In this document: positions 23,105-32,078 of the stretch, piece by piece
How the letters are laid out: every line of letters starts with the position of its first letter
Position numbering within the stretch: the stretch's first letter is position 1
Source of the DNA: Planctomycetota bacterium
Lineage (GTDB): Bacteria > Planctomycetota > Phycisphaerae > Tepidisphaerales > Tepidisphaeraceae
DNA: 32,717 nucleotides
Assembly (NCBI GenBank): GCA_038746835.1
Contig: JBCDKH010000019.1
Location: forward strand, 1-32,717
Direction of reading: 5' to 3'
Notes under the pieces: model-generated
Database searches by the model: none
What the model was told of the DNA's origin: nothing
The model's input: the letters and a program-made list of their open reading frames with translations, nothing else
Made by a program: the position numbers and the translations under genes

Positions 23105-24244
23105 TCATGCTGCGACGGGCATGACACGACGCAGACGCGTGACAGACTCGGAAATGATGCGGATCGCGTCGCCGACCTCTGCGTCCGTCGTCTCGCGCGA
23201 CAGACTCAGTCGGATGCTTCCGAATGCCCACGGCTCGGGGACACCCATCGCCAGCAGCACCCGGCTCGGCTCGAGCGAACCGCTGCTGCAGGCGGCACCG
23301 GCGCTGGCACAGACGCCGGCCTCGTTCATCAGCATCAGCAGGGCCTCCGCCTGCACACCCTTGAAGGCGATGTTGCTCGTGTTCGGCAGCCGATCGGCGT
23401 CGAGGCCGTTGATCCGAACGTCGGGCAACGCGTCAACAAGCGACTGCTCCAGCCGATCACGCTTGGCCGCGGTGTCGCCCGCAGCGGCGATGCGATCTGG
23501 CGACGTCTCTGCCGCGACGCCCGCCGCGAGGATGCCGACGACGTTCTCCGTCCCGCCGCGACGGTCCCGCTCCTGAGGCCCGCCCACCACCAGCGGCGGC
23601 ACGCGCAGCCCACGCCGGACGTATAGACACCCGACGCCTTTGAGCCCGTGGAATTTGTGCGGCGAGAACGTCGCCGCGTCGCAACCGACGGCGTGTAGAT
23701 CGACCGGCAGCTTGCCGACCATCTGCGTCGCGTCGACGTGCAGCGGCACGCCCTTCTCACGGCACACCTCCGCCAGCGACGCGACGTCGTTCAAAACGCC
23801 CGTCTCGTTGTTCGCCCAAATGACCGAGACGACCGCCGCGTCCTCGTCGAGCGCTTCCCGCATCGTTTCGGGCGACAGACGCCCTGATTCGTCCACCGGC
23901 AGGAAAGCCACATCACGGCCGGACTCGCCGAGGGTTTCGACGGTGCGGTGCGTCGCATCGTGCTCGACGACGGTCGTGACGATCCGGCCGGCACGCTTCG
24001 AAGCCAGGCCGCGGAGCAGCGTGTTTGTCGCCTCGGTGCCGCTGCCGGTGAAGGTGATCTCGCGGTCGCGACAGCCGACCAACTCCGCGACGCTCGCTCG
24101 GGCCTCGTCGATCGCGGCCCGCGTCTGCTGGCCGAGGGCGTGGACGCTGCTCGGGTTGCCAAACGCTTCGCCAACGGAGTCTCGCACACGCTCGACGACG
24201 GCATCGTCGGGCCGCGTGGTCGCGTTGTTGTCGAGGTAAATCAC
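23105..24244 (-). CDS. cysteine desulfurase (NifS/IscS family)
   Basis: A 379-residue PLP enzyme that takes sulfur from cysteine for Fe-S cluster or thio-cofactor assembly. H95 in VVEHDATH and the PLP-binding Lys197 in TFSPHKFHGLKG are visible. So is the catalytic Cys319 in AACSSGSLEPSRVLLAMG, in the SSGS loop typical of the NifS/IscS group. The N-terminal MIYLDNNATTRPD is canonical. The start ATG at 24244 is back to back with the divergent sulfatase gene, only 32 nt away. No scaffold (IscU/NifU) or other Fe-S assembly gene is in the window. A specialised role, for instance tRNA thiolation, is possible. Confidence 0.94.
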   Translation of the reverse strand: MIYLDNNATTRPDDAVVERVRDSVGEAFGNPSSVHALGQQTRAAIDEARASVAELVGCRDREITFTGSGTEATNTLLRGLASKRAGRIVTTVVEHDATHRTVETLGESGRDVAFLPVDESGRLSPETMREALDEDAAVVSVIWANNETGVLNDVASLAEVCREKGVPLHVDATQMVGKLPVDLHAVGCDAATFSPHKFHGLKGVGCLYVRRGLRVPPLVVGGPQERDRRGGTENVVGILAAGVAAETSPDRIAAAGDTAAKRDRLEQSLVDALPDVRINGLDADRLPNTSNIAFKGVQAEALLMLMNEAGVCASAGAACSSGSLEPSRVLLAMGVPEPWAFGSIRLSLSRETTDAEVGDAIRIISESVTRLRRVMPVAA

Positions 24245-24276
24245 GCCGACGAACGTTAGCCAGTACGGTGTCTCGC

Positions 24277-25647
24277 ATGGGCCAACCGAACCTGATGATC
24301 GTCATGTGCGACGAGCTCCGCTGGTGCGAGCCCGGCTGCTACGGCGGCCAGGCCAAGACGCCGCACCTCGACGCACTCGCCGCCCGTGGCGTCCGCTGCG
24401 AGACGGCCGTCAGCAACGCCCCGGTCTGCATGCCTGCCCGCAGTGTCGTCCTCAGCGGACAGCACGCCCGCACCTGCACGGGCTTCACGAACAACACCGC
24501 CCTTCGCTTCGCACGCGACGCCGACGGCTCGAAAGGGTGGTGCTTCGACGGCTACGCCCCGGCCGAAAAGTGCGGCTTCGACGACCCGACGCTCGCCGAA
24601 CTGCTGCGAGACGCCGGCTATCACACGCGGGCCATCGGCAAGTGGCACGTCGACGCCTGGCCGCACGACCTCGGCTTCGACCGATACCTCATCCCGCGCA
24701 ACCACCACGCTCATTCCGCCCAACCGTTCTGCGAAGACGGCGGCCCAGAGCTGATGCCCGACGGCTTCAGCCCCGACTTCGAGGCGGACCGCGTCTGCTC
24801 ATTCCTCGCGGAAACGCACGAGAAGCCCTGGTTCCTCTACTACAACCTCAGCCCGCCGCACATGCCGCTGGCGGACATGCCCGAGCGGTACCTGACGATG
24901 TTCGACGCCGCTTCCGTCGGCCGACGTGGAAACGTGCCAGACGACTTCGTGCCGGAAGAGCGTGCCGTCGGGGCGTACCTGTGGGACTACCGGCACTACC
25001 TGCAGTTCATGCCCCACGCCGTCGCCGACGCCAAGGCCGGGCGATCGATCGAGGCGCTCTACGCGCTCTACCTCGGCGCGACCGCCTGGGTCGACGACCT
25101 CGTCGGCCGGGTCATGCAGCAGCTCGAAACGACCGGCCAGCTAGACGACACGCTCGTCATCTTCACCAGCGATCACGGCGACATGATGGGCAGCCACGGC
25201 CTGATGGGGAAGGCGACGCTCTACGAAGAGAGCTACCGCATCCCCATGATTGCCGCCGGCGCCGGCGTGCCCGGCGGAAGGGTCGCGTCCGACGGCGTCG
25301 CCTCGCTCCTCGACCTCGCCCCCACCCTCCTCGACGCGGCCAACCAGGCGTCGCTGGACCATCTGCAGGGCACGAGCCTCCTGCCGATGTTCGCTGGCAC
25401 CGCCCCCGGCCCCGAGGCTGCCGTCATCGAAACCTCCCATGACGGCACCGGCCTCCGCACCACCAGCCACCTCCTGGCCCTGGACCGCCAAGACCAAGCG
25501 TTCACCGGCAACGTCCGACGCTTCCACGACCTGACGGCCGATCCCCAGCAAAACCAAGCTTTCGAGGACTCGGGCCTGCGGGTTGATCTGCAAAGTCGTT
25601 TAGCCGACTGGGACGCCACGACGCCTTGGCGTGCTCCCCACACTTGA
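24277..25647 (+). CDS. sulfatase (Cys-type, formylglycine-dependent)
   Basis: A 456-residue sulfatase. The modification motif is C51-M-P-A-R55 in NAPVCMPARSVVLSGQHA, where the Cys becomes formylglycine. Metal-site segments are VMCDELRWCEPGCYGG near the N-terminus and FTSDHGDMMGSHGLMGK in the C-terminal half. IGKWHVD is the usual GKWH motif. There is no signal peptide, so it is either cytoplasmic or exported unconventionally. The start is the ATG at 24277; a GTG three codons earlier is in frame. It opens the glycan-degradation end of the window, so a sulfated polysaccharide substrate is likely. The radical SAM protein at 12846-14255 is a candidate maturase. Confidence 0.93.
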   Translation: MGQPNLMIVMCDELRWCEPGCYGGQAKTPHLDALAARGVRCETAVSNAPVCMPARSVVLSGQHARTCTGFTNNTALRFARDADGSKGWCFDGYAPAEKCGFDDPTLAELLRDAGYHTRAIGKWHVDAWPHDLGFDRYLIPRNHHAHSAQPFCEDGGPELMPDGFSPDFEADRVCSFLAETHEKPWFLYYNLSPPHMPLADMPERYLTMFDAASVGRRGNVPDDFVPEERAVGAYLWDYRHYLQFMPHAVADAKAGRSIEALYALYLGATAWVDDLVGRVMQQLETTGQLDDTLVIFTSDHGDMMGSHGLMGKATLYEESYRIPMIAAGAGVPGGRVASDGVASLLDLAPTLLDAANQASLDHLQGTSLLPMFAGTAPGPEAAVIETSHDGTGLRTTSHLLALDRQDQAFTGNVRRFHDLTADPQQNQAFEDSGLRVDLQSRLADWDATTPWRAPHT

Positions 25648-25680
25648 GTTGAGCCGGCCATCGCCAGTTGTGCGTCCTCG

Positions 25681-26499
25681 TCAGTCGCCAGCGAAAGGTC
25701 GCTTGGGGTGGGACAGGACTTGGCCGATGGATGTCGAGGGGAGGAAGAACAGCTCGCCTCGGTCGACCGATCCGTCTTGGTAGAGGACGTTGCGCACGGC
25801 GTCACGGTGAGGCGTCGAGAATGGGTGAGACGTCTCGCCGAAGATGTCGCTGCGGAAGGGGGCGATCAGCCCTCGGTTCGCCTGGCTTTTGATCGTCGTT
25901 ACGACCTCAGCGACGAGCGGGACGTAATCGTCCCGCGTGACTTGGAACTGTGGGTTTGCAGGGACCTTGGCGAGCTGTTCGCCGAGGTAGTGGACCGTGC
26001 CGTCGGTCGAGCTGGTCGTCGGATTGTTCGCGCGATTGCCGTTGGGCAAGATGGAGTACCAACCGAAGCTGTACAAGCCCTTGTACGACGTGTTCCACTC
26101 GGCACCCCAGGCGAGTGAAGCTGAGTCCGACTCGACGAAGGTGACGTTGTCTGCCGGGCAGAACAACACGTCTCGCCGCTCTTCGTTGGCCGGATCGTCG
26201 CTCGGCAGGTATCCGCCCTCGACGATGCGTTCGATCCAGCCGAACCCGTTGTAGTGCAGGTTGTCCGCGTCGCCGTGGGCACTGGGGAGCGCGCCTTGCT
26301 CCGACGCGTAGGCCCGGAGGCCGATGCCGACCTGACGCAGGTTGGAGGCGCAGACGACCAGCCGTGCCGAGTTCTGAGCACGACTGAGCGTGGGGAGCAG
26401 AATCGAAATCAACAGAGAGATGATCGCAATGACCACGAGCAGCTCCACCAACGTGAACGCTCGGGCGGATCTGGTTTTCGAAGAAACGTGCTCCATCAT
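25681..26499 (-). CDS. planctomycete-type pseudopilin with N-terminal prepilin motif
   Basis: A 272-residue protein with a class III prepilin signal: a basic leader, then AFTLVELLVVIAIISLLISI (from about residue 14) as cleavage site and membrane helix, with Glu at position +5 (TLVEL). The C-terminal HRDAVRNVLYQDGSVD matches the H-X9-DG motif of the large planctomycete pseudopilin family, often present in dozens of copies per genome. The protein is exported and probably part of a type II secretion-like system or cell-surface structure. A strong AGGAGG lies 5 nt before the ATG at 26499. It is downstream of the PEP-CTERM gene on the same strand. Confidence 0.9.
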   Translation of the reverse strand: MMEHVSSKTRSARAFTLVELLVVIAIISLLISILLPTLSRAQNSARLVVCASNLRQVGIGLRAYASEQGALPSAHGDADNLHYNGFGWIERIVEGGYLPSDDPANEERRDVLFCPADNVTFVESDSASLAWGAEWNTSYKGLYSFGWYSILPNGNRANNPTTSSTDGTVHYLGEQLAKVPANPQFQVTRDDYVPLVAEVVTTIKSQANRGLIAPFRSDIFGETSHPFSTPHRDAVRNVLYQDGSVDRGELFFLPSTSIGQVLSHPKRPFAGD

Positions 26500-26504
26500 G
26501 ACAG

Positions 26505-26510
26505 CCTCCT
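26505..26510 (-). promoter_or_regulatory. Shine-Dalgarno of the pseudopilin gene
   Basis: AGGAGG on the minus strand lies 5 nt before the first of two adjacent ATG codons (26499 and 26496), favouring 26499. Confidence 0.8.
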
Positions 26511-26604
26511 CAACGTGTCGAAGCCAGCGGCAACACCGTCGGCGAAGCGAGCTCGCGTTCGAGGTGAAATCGTCCGTGACTCCACCTTGAAACGCCTACT
26601 TGGT

Positions 26605-26621
26605 TGTCGGCGATACCGACA
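26605..26621 (-). terminator. small hairpin after the PEP-CTERM gene
   Basis: A perfect 6-bp stem, TGTCGG/CCGACA, encloses a 5-nt loop and starts 8 nt beyond the stop of the PEP-CTERM gene. There is no T-run after it, so it may equally be a processing or stability hairpin between two co-transcribed genes. Confidence 0.3.
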
Positions 26622-26628
26622 GACCGCT

Positions 26629-27429
26629 TCACATGCGTCGCCTCGCAAGCACGAGCATGCCACCGAAAACGCCCATGCCGACGGATGTCGGCTCCGGGAT
26701 TACGGTTCCGGTGCCCTTCCACAGAGTTCCTTGGGTCAGGTCGCCGTCGAGATTGGTCAAGACGGATCGACTGAACGCATCGGCCGTGCCATTGGTGTTC
26801 TCACCACCCGTGTTGTTGTTCGCCAGACCGAATCCGACCGTGTTGTTGCCGAAGAAGTTCGTGTTGCCAGCGAAGTTCGTGAACGTGAAGTTGTCGACGA
26901 CCGGATCCACGCTGGCGTCGCCGTCCGCGTCGACGGCCAGAACGAGCGTGCTGCCGGGGTCGCTGCTGCCGGGCGTGTTGTAGATGAGCGCGATGCTCGT
27001 CTCGACGCCAGCCGTCAGTGTCCCGCCCGAGAAGTTGACCGCGACGGTGTCGTCGCCCAGGTTGTCTTCGAACGAGAGGTCGTTGGTGCTGGGCGACCAT
27101 GCGTTGCTCTGCTGCGTCGCACCGCTGTTGGCCTTGGAGACGAAGACGGGCACGCCGTCGATCAGGAACAGCCCTGTGCCGTTGGACTCGGCACCGACCT
27201 CGAACAGGCGAACGCTGCCGGTCAGGTCGTTGGCGGTCGGCGTGAACGTGATGTTGAGCGTGAAGTTGTCCGACGCTGCGAATCCCGCGCCTCCACCGCT
27301 GCCGGCCGACGTCACGTTGCTGACTTGGGTCAGCCCGGTGGTGTCGACCAGGACGGCCGCGGAAGCGACGCTGGTCGCGGCGAGGGACGCCGCTGTGACG
27401 GCGATGACTTGAGTGGTCCGAGTAAGCAT
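26629..27429 (-). CDS. secreted PEP-CTERM surface protein
   Basis: A 266-residue exported protein. The signal peptide is MLTRTTQVIAVTAASLAATS with VASA-A near residue 24. The body is beta-rich, low in Lys and rich in Asn, Gly, Thr and Ser, with NNNTGGENTNGT-like stretches. The C-terminus is a PEP-CTERM sorting signal: VIPEPTS, a hydrophobic stretch (VGMGVFGGMLVLA) and ARRRM. Such proteins are cut by an exosortase and often tied to extracellular polysaccharide; no exosortase gene is in the window. A strong AGGAGG lies 6 nt before the ATG. It follows the regulator by 47 nt and precedes the pseudopilin, all on one strand. Its molecular role is unknown. Confidence 0.88.
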   Translation of the reverse strand: MLTRTTQVIAVTAASLAATSVASAAVLVDTTGLTQVSNVTSAGSGGGAGFAASDNFTLNITFTPTANDLTGSVRLFEVGAESNGTGLFLIDGVPVFVSKANSGATQQSNAWSPSTNDLSFEDNLGDDTVAVNFSGGTLTAGVETSIALIYNTPGSSDPGSTLVLAVDADGDASVDPVVDNFTFTNFAGNTNFFGNNTVGFGLANNNTGGENTNGTADAFSRSVLTNLDGDLTQGTLWKGTGTVIPEPTSVGMGVFGGMLVLARRRM

Positions 27430-27435
27430 TTGAAT

Positions 27436-27441
27436 CCTCCT
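27436..27441 (-). promoter_or_regulatory. Shine-Dalgarno of the PEP-CTERM gene
   Basis: AGGAGG on the minus strand, 6 nt before the ATG at 27429, in the short gap after the regulator gene. Confidence 0.8.
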
Positions 27442-27476
27442 GTCAGGAAAGTGAGCAATCGAAGCGGAAAAAGGCC

Positions 27477-28700
27477 CTAGCCGTGGACGACGAGTTGTGG
27501 CTCGACGAGCCGCGGCTCGGTCTGGAACTGTTCAAAGGACGAGTCGGACGATCGGCTGACGCGGAACGCCTCTTCGGCGAGCACGCGGCCGATCTGTCGG
27601 TTGTTCTTGTCGATCGTGGCGGCCGGGCGGAACTGCCGTTCTTGCCAGTCGAACGTCGCACCCAGATTGTGGTCGTACCCGACGATCATGATGTCCGACT
27701 CCGGATCGACACCAAGACGCCGGCACGCTTCAGACAAAAAGACCGCGTGGTGGTCGGACGTGCCGATGAGCGCGTCGACCGCGTCTGGGCCCGTGATCCG
27801 GTCGATGAGGAATCCGACGATCTGCCTCACCGCGTGGTCGAACGCATCCGGCTGCCCACAGGCTGCTTCGTTTGTGCCGCTCAGCGGCAGATGGACCGGC
27901 GTCAACGACGCGACGTCACGCCGCTTGCATACTGCGTCGTAGCCGATCTCGCGTTCCTTGATCCAAGGCCGAGACGAGATGTCGGGCGAGAACCCAGTCC
28001 AGACCGGAAGGATGCGGCGACACCCGCGCTCAATCAGCCAATCGGTCAGCATGCCACAGCCGGCCTGATGGTCCGATCCCACGCGCACCGAGGCGTCGGC
28101 CTGTGCGTCGCTTCCATAGACGACCAGCGGCACGCCGGCGCGTACGAAGCGTTCTCGCGCCTGCCGACTGAGCTCGAAACCGGACATGTCCCGCAGCCCA
28201 ACCACCGCCATCGGTCGTTGGGCGACGAGAATGCGGAGCGTCTCGATCGTCAGCGTCGAGGGGGCCAGCGCCATCGCGTTGCCGCCGAGCGAACGAACGC
28301 GCGACAGCAACGCCGCCTCGATCATCCGGTCACTCGCCGGATTGACGGTTCCCTCGTCTTCGCCTGCTGCGTGCTCCGTCAGAAGCACCACCGTGTTGTC
28401 GAGCAGTGTTCGGCCGGTCGTCTCCGATCGAATCGGCAAGTCCGTCGATGGGTCATTCGGCAGACACAGGCGCCGCCCGCGAACGCCGTGCGGCCGGATG
28501 TAGCCGACCTCTTCGAGGCTCCCCAGGACGGCGCGGATGGTCGGACGTGAGACGTCGAAGTCCTCTGCCAGCACACGCTCGGACGGCAGCGGCTCGACCC
28601 GGTCGCCGGTGTTGGCCATCTCCACGAGACGGTCAAGGACGCGGCGCTGTCGGGGCGTCGTGATGCGGGTGAGCACATCGCTGGCCACGGCGGTGGACAT
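27477..28700 (-). CDS. GntR/LacI-hybrid transcriptional regulator
   Basis: A 407-residue regulator. Residues about 15-80 form a GntR-type winged helix (TPRQRRVLDRLVEMA, LPSERVLAEDFDVSRPTIRAVLGSLEEVGYIRP). The rest resembles a LacI-type periplasmic-binding-protein sensor: VVGLRDMSG, GVPLVVYGSDAQADASVRVGSD, LTDWLIERGCRRI, DALIGTSDHHAVFLSEACRR and DIMIVGYDHN. This is the AraR arrangement, normally responding to a sugar. It is divergent from the secreted glycoside hydrolase gene and probably controls it, and perhaps its own operon with the PEP-CTERM and pseudopilin genes. The start is the ATG at 28700. The ligand is not readable from sequence. Confidence 0.9.
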   Translation of the reverse strand: MSTAVASDVLTRITTPRQRRVLDRLVEMANTGDRVEPLPSERVLAEDFDVSRPTIRAVLGSLEEVGYIRPHGVRGRRLCLPNDPSTDLPIRSETTGRTLLDNTVVLLTEHAAGEDEGTVNPASDRMIEAALLSRVRSLGGNAMALAPSTLTIETLRILVAQRPMAVVGLRDMSGFELSRQARERFVRAGVPLVVYGSDAQADASVRVGSDHQAGCGMLTDWLIERGCRRILPVWTGFSPDISSRPWIKEREIGYDAVCKRRDVASLTPVHLPLSGTNEAACGQPDAFDHAVRQIVGFLIDRITGPDAVDALIGTSDHHAVFLSEACRRLGVDPESDIMIVGYDHNLGATFDWQERQFRPAATIDKNNRQIGRVLAEEAFRVSRSSDSSFEQFQTEPRLVEPQLVVHG

Positions 28701-28725
28701 GCCGGGAGACTAACCCTTTGCCGAA

Positions 28726-28751
28726 CCACTTGCAACCACAAATACATCCAC
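28726..28751. promoter_or_regulatory. three phased CCAC repeats, candidate operator
   Basis: CCAC occurs at 28726, 28736 and 28748, spaced 10 and 12 nt, each preceded by AA or AT. They lie in the AT-rich divergent spacer just upstream of the regulator's start. The spacing puts them on the same face of the helix. No good palindrome typical of GntR sites was found, so this is only a candidate. Confidence 0.3.
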
Positions 28752-28794
28752 AATTTTGGTCCTTTATTTTCTTACCATTATGACCATGTGACGT

Positions 28795-28822
28795 TTGCAC
28801 AGAACCAGCAATCGGGTATGCT
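28795..28822 (+). promoter_or_regulatory. sigma70-like promoter for the glycoside hydrolase gene
   Basis: TTGCAC (28795-28800), a 16-nt spacer and TATGCT (28817-28822) form a reasonable -35/-10 pair. Transcription would begin near 28829, leaving a leader of about 64 nt before the ATG at 28893. The rest of 28701-28892 is the most AT-rich stretch nearby and holds no open gene. Confidence 0.5.
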
Positions 28823-28892
28823 TGCTCCCGGTCCGCAGGGCCTTCGCATCAGATGGATGCCCTGACTCGGCTTCCGCATACCGGCTTCAACG

Positions 28893-31800
28893 ATGAAAAA
28901 TCGATCATTGAGGGCAGTGTTGTCCGCAACAACTGCGCCTGCTCCGGGCGACATTCGTCGGCCGCGTGGCAAAATCGGCCGAGGTTCGTGGGCATGGACC
29001 GTGTTGCTGATGGTCATGCTCTTGGCCAACACGGCCGCACAGGCGGCGTCCGAGGCGTTCGACTTGGTTGTGACCAAACAGGCGTTCAACGTGCCGAGCG
29101 GTGTCAGCTACGAGCCGACCGCTCCGATCGTCGTCGAACTCGAAGTGACCAACGCAGGAGACGAAACGGTCGATTTCACACACGCTCGGTGGCAGGTCCG
29201 CCGGGTGCGCGAGCTGGTTGGGGATCCGCGTGACATTTGGATGAGCCAGTGGACCGACCTCGACGTCATTGCCACGGGCGCGTTTGAAAAGGACCCCGGT
29301 CTTCCCGAAGCAATCGAACCGGGTCAGGCGGTGCCGATGCGCTTCGCCTTCACGCCCGGCCAGTACGGCTCGTTCAGCGTGCTGATTCAGGTCGACCCGA
29401 AGCTCAACCGCAACGGCACCGAACGAACTCAAGGTGGCACGACGCCGCTACGCCTCACGACGACCGCCGTCATTCGACAGCCGGCCGAGGGATTTCGTCC
29501 GCTGTCGCCTTATCAAGTCGGCATCAGCGAGGCCCGGCATCGGCGGACGCGGGAGTACTTCGACCTCATGGGGCGATGGGGCTTCAAACAAGTCCGCTAC
29601 GGCATGATGAGTGTCGAGCAAAAGGACCCGAGCGCTCTCGACGGCAACGTCGAGTACGACTTTGGCGAGATTGACAGCGTCGTCGACGCTCTGCGCGAGC
29701 ACGGCATTGAGGCACAGATCGGCATGATGGCCTACGGCGACGGCGGCTTCCTCGATCGGCCGATGATCGGCGATCGGCTCATCACCTACATCGGCACGCG
29801 CAAAGCCAACCTGCTCGTCACGCCCGAAGACCTCGGCTCCGTCGGCGAAAACGGCACTTGGGCAGACTGGCTCTACCACCTGCTCGACGGGCGGACCGAC
29901 GTCTTCACCAGCGGGTTCATCCGCAACGAGCCCTGGGAAGGTGGCAGCATCAGCAACTACCACGCGACCGCCGAGTACTACCGGCAGGTCAATCGCCTCG
30001 CACGCGAGGTCGCCAAATCCGTCGATCCGGAATTCAAGATCGTCGGTGCCGACTCGGGCATGAACACGATCGATCAGTTCGTCATGTCCGGCGCGGCCGA
30101 AGTGTTCGACGCCCTGACCGTCCACGAGTACGGCACGGTCTACCGCGGCAATCTCTCGAACGTCATTGCCGAAACCTTCGGCTGGCCCGTCTATCACAAC
30201 GAAAACTGGTCCGGACCGTCCGACGCGTTCGTGATCATCAAAACGACCAACGGCCTGGCCGATGGCATGCTTTTGGAGCACCCGGTCGGCAGCGGCACCG
30301 GCTATCTGCCGTTGGGTGTCAAGCGTGACTACACGCTCATCGCGCCCCGGCCGCTCGCACAGGTGACGGCGACGATGCTGCACTTCATCGAAGACACCCG
30401 GCACGCCGAAGATCTTTCGCCACAGCACACGCCGCACGTGCACCTGTTCAAGGCCCACGAGTTGGCCGTCGATCCGGACAAGCATGCCGCAGTCGTCTTC
30501 GGCCGCTCGCCCCTGCACGGGCCGGCCTTCGATCCGGACCGACACGACGGCGTGTTCTTCGGCGTCCTCACGCCCGGCACGATGGCCATCCCCGATCCGG
30601 ACGTCGTCGTCACCGCGTACGACCTCGAAGGCAACGAACTACCGAGGCTGCACGGCACCGACACGCTCGACATTCCGCTCACCGATCAGCCGTACTACCT
30701 CGTTTCCGACAACGGCTACGACGACCTTCGGCAACGACTCGTCGATGCTGAAGTTCGACAGCATGGCCAACCGTTCCAGGTGGAGATCGACGACTTCACG
30801 TCGCCGCTGACATCGGGCGATGCGATGCTCACGGTTCGCGTGACCAACCGTGCCGCGACGCCCCGCACAGCCGTCATCGACGTCGCGCTTCCGGATGGTC
30901 TGTCGATCACGAGCGAGTTCGAGCCGGTTCTGCTTGAGCCCGGCGAGCAGCGTGAAGTCTCTGTCGGCGTCACGGCCGACCGGTCCGCGCCGGCCAATCG
31001 CTATCCGATCAAGCTCACGGTTCGACCCGAAGGCGGCGACGCTCACGACGCGCTGGTCGTTGAGGAAAACCTCCACGAATCCCTGATCGTCCACGGCACG
31101 CCGACCGTCGACGGCGATCTGTCCGACTGGCCAGAGCTCGGCGCCAGGCCGGTCTACATCACCGGCGGCATCGTCGAGGTCGACCCGGGCGAGGCGCTGT
31201 GGTTCCCGATGGACAACCTGGAGGCCGACGATGCGTCCGGCATGTCCGCACGGTTTGCTGCACTCTGGGATGAGACGCACTTCTACGTCGCTGCCGAGGT
31301 GCGCGACCCGACCGAGGACTTTCGCCCCAGCGAAGACGGCGGGACGACATTCGTCGTCCATCGAGACTTCCCCTACCTCTACTGGGACAACGGCCGCCGC
31401 GTGCCGCTGTTCCGTGGCGCACGCGGCGACGGACTGAAGCTCGCCTTCGACGTTCTGCCGCTCGGCGAGAAGGACCAACCGCTCCTGCCGCGCGAGGCAC
31501 AGCTCCAGCTCGACGACCGATTCGAGACGCTCCATCCCGATCACGAGATCGACCTCTACCCAGGCCGCGTCAACACGCTCGAGCGTTCGTACGACGAGGT
31601 CCACGCCGATCACCTCGCAAGCCTGAAAGACCCCTCACATCCCAATCACAAGGCACGATGGCCCGAGTTCGAAGGGCCGACGTGGGTGTACGAAGCGCCG
31701 ACCAAGCCGGAGGCCTGGCGATTCCTGGCACCGGGCGTGCCGTTGCACAACGCCTATCCGTTCTCGCCGATCAGCGAACGCGATCAGAAGCTTCTCGATG

Positions 31801-32078
31801 ACGTCCCCTTCGAGTTGCGTCGCACACCGACGGGCTGGGTTTACGAAGCGGCGATCCCGTGGACCGAGCTCTCCGCCGTCCAGCCGGAAGTCGGCAAAGT
31901 CGTCAACTTCGCCTTCTACGTGCTCGATGCGGGTCGTCAGAAGCTCAAGTGGACCGACGACCGATCGGCCGGGGCGCATCGCAACGTGACAATGCACCCG
32001 ACGTGGCTCATGAATCAGGCGATTCGAACGAAGTGGGGCTTTCAACCACCCGCCGATGAAACGGCGTCCGATGACTGA
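28893..32078 (+). CDS. large secreted glycoside hydrolase-like protein (clan GH-A fold, NEW3-like, CBM9-like)
   Basis: 1061 residues. A signal sequence with an unusually long N-region has its hydrophobic core at about 33-47 (WAWTVLLMVMLLANT) and likely cleavage after AQAA. A beta-sandwich (about 55-195) precedes a TIM-barrel-like part (about 205-480). E346 in FIRNEPWEGG is the expected acid/base of clan GH-A (NEP motif), and E437 in VYHNENWSGP is a candidate nucleophile. About 640-715 (LTVRVTNRAATPRTAVIDV, LEPGEQREVSV) looks like a NEW3-type beta domain. About 728-1045 (PTVDGDLSDWPELG, FAALWDETHFYVAAEVRDPTEDF) looks like a CBM9/DOMON-like carbohydrate-binding domain. The substrate is unknown. 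The stop overlaps the next gene by 8 nt (ATGACTGA). The enzyme family number cannot be assigned by eye. Confidence 0.82.
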   Translation: MKNRSLRAVLSATTAPAPGDIRRPRGKIGRGSWAWTVLLMVMLLANTAAQAASEAFDLVVTKQAFNVPSGVSYEPTAPIVVELEVTNAGDETVDFTHARWQVRRVRELVGDPRDIWMSQWTDLDVIATGAFEKDPGLPEAIEPGQAVPMRFAFTPGQYGSFSVLIQVDPKLNRNGTERTQGGTTPLRLTTTAVIRQPAEGFRPLSPYQVGISEARHRRTREYFDLMGRWGFKQVRYGMMSVEQKDPSALDGNVEYDFGEIDSVVDALREHGIEAQIGMMAYGDGGFLDRPMIGDRLITYIGTRKANLLVTPEDLGSVGENGTWADWLYHLLDGRTDVFTSGFIRNEPWEGGSISNYHATAEYYRQVNRLAREVAKSVDPEFKIVGADSGMNTIDQFVMSGAAEVFDALTVHEYGTVYRGNLSNVIAETFGWPVYHNENWSGPSDAFVIIKTTNGLADGMLLEHPVGSGTGYLPLGVKRDYTLIAPRPLAQVTATMLHFIEDTRHAEDLSPQHTPHVHLFKAHELAVDPDKHAAVVFGRSPLHGPAFDPDRHDGVFFGVLTPGTMAIPDPDVVVTAYDLEGNELPRLHGTDTLDIPLTDQPYYLVSDNGYDDLRQRLVDAEVRQHGQPFQVEIDDFTSPLTSGDAMLTVRVTNRAATPRTAVIDVALPDGLSITSEFEPVLLEPGEQREVSVGVTADRSAPANRYPIKLTVRPEGGDAHDALVVEENLHESLIVHGTPTVDGDLSDWPELGARPVYITGGIVEVDPGEALWFPMDNLEADDASGMSARFAALWDETHFYVAAEVRDPTEDFRPSEDGGTTFVVHRDFPYLYWDNGRRVPLFRGARGDGLKLAFDVLPLGEKDQPLLPREAQLQLDDRFETLHPDHEIDLYPGRVNTLERSYDEVHADHLASLKDPSHPNHKARWPEFEGPTWVYEAPTKPEAWRFLAPGVPLHNAYPFSPISERDQKLLDDVPFELRRTPTGWVYEAAIPWTELSAVQPEVGKVVNFAFYVLDAGRQKLKWTDDRSAGAHRNVTMHPTWLMNQAIRTKWGFQPPADETASDD

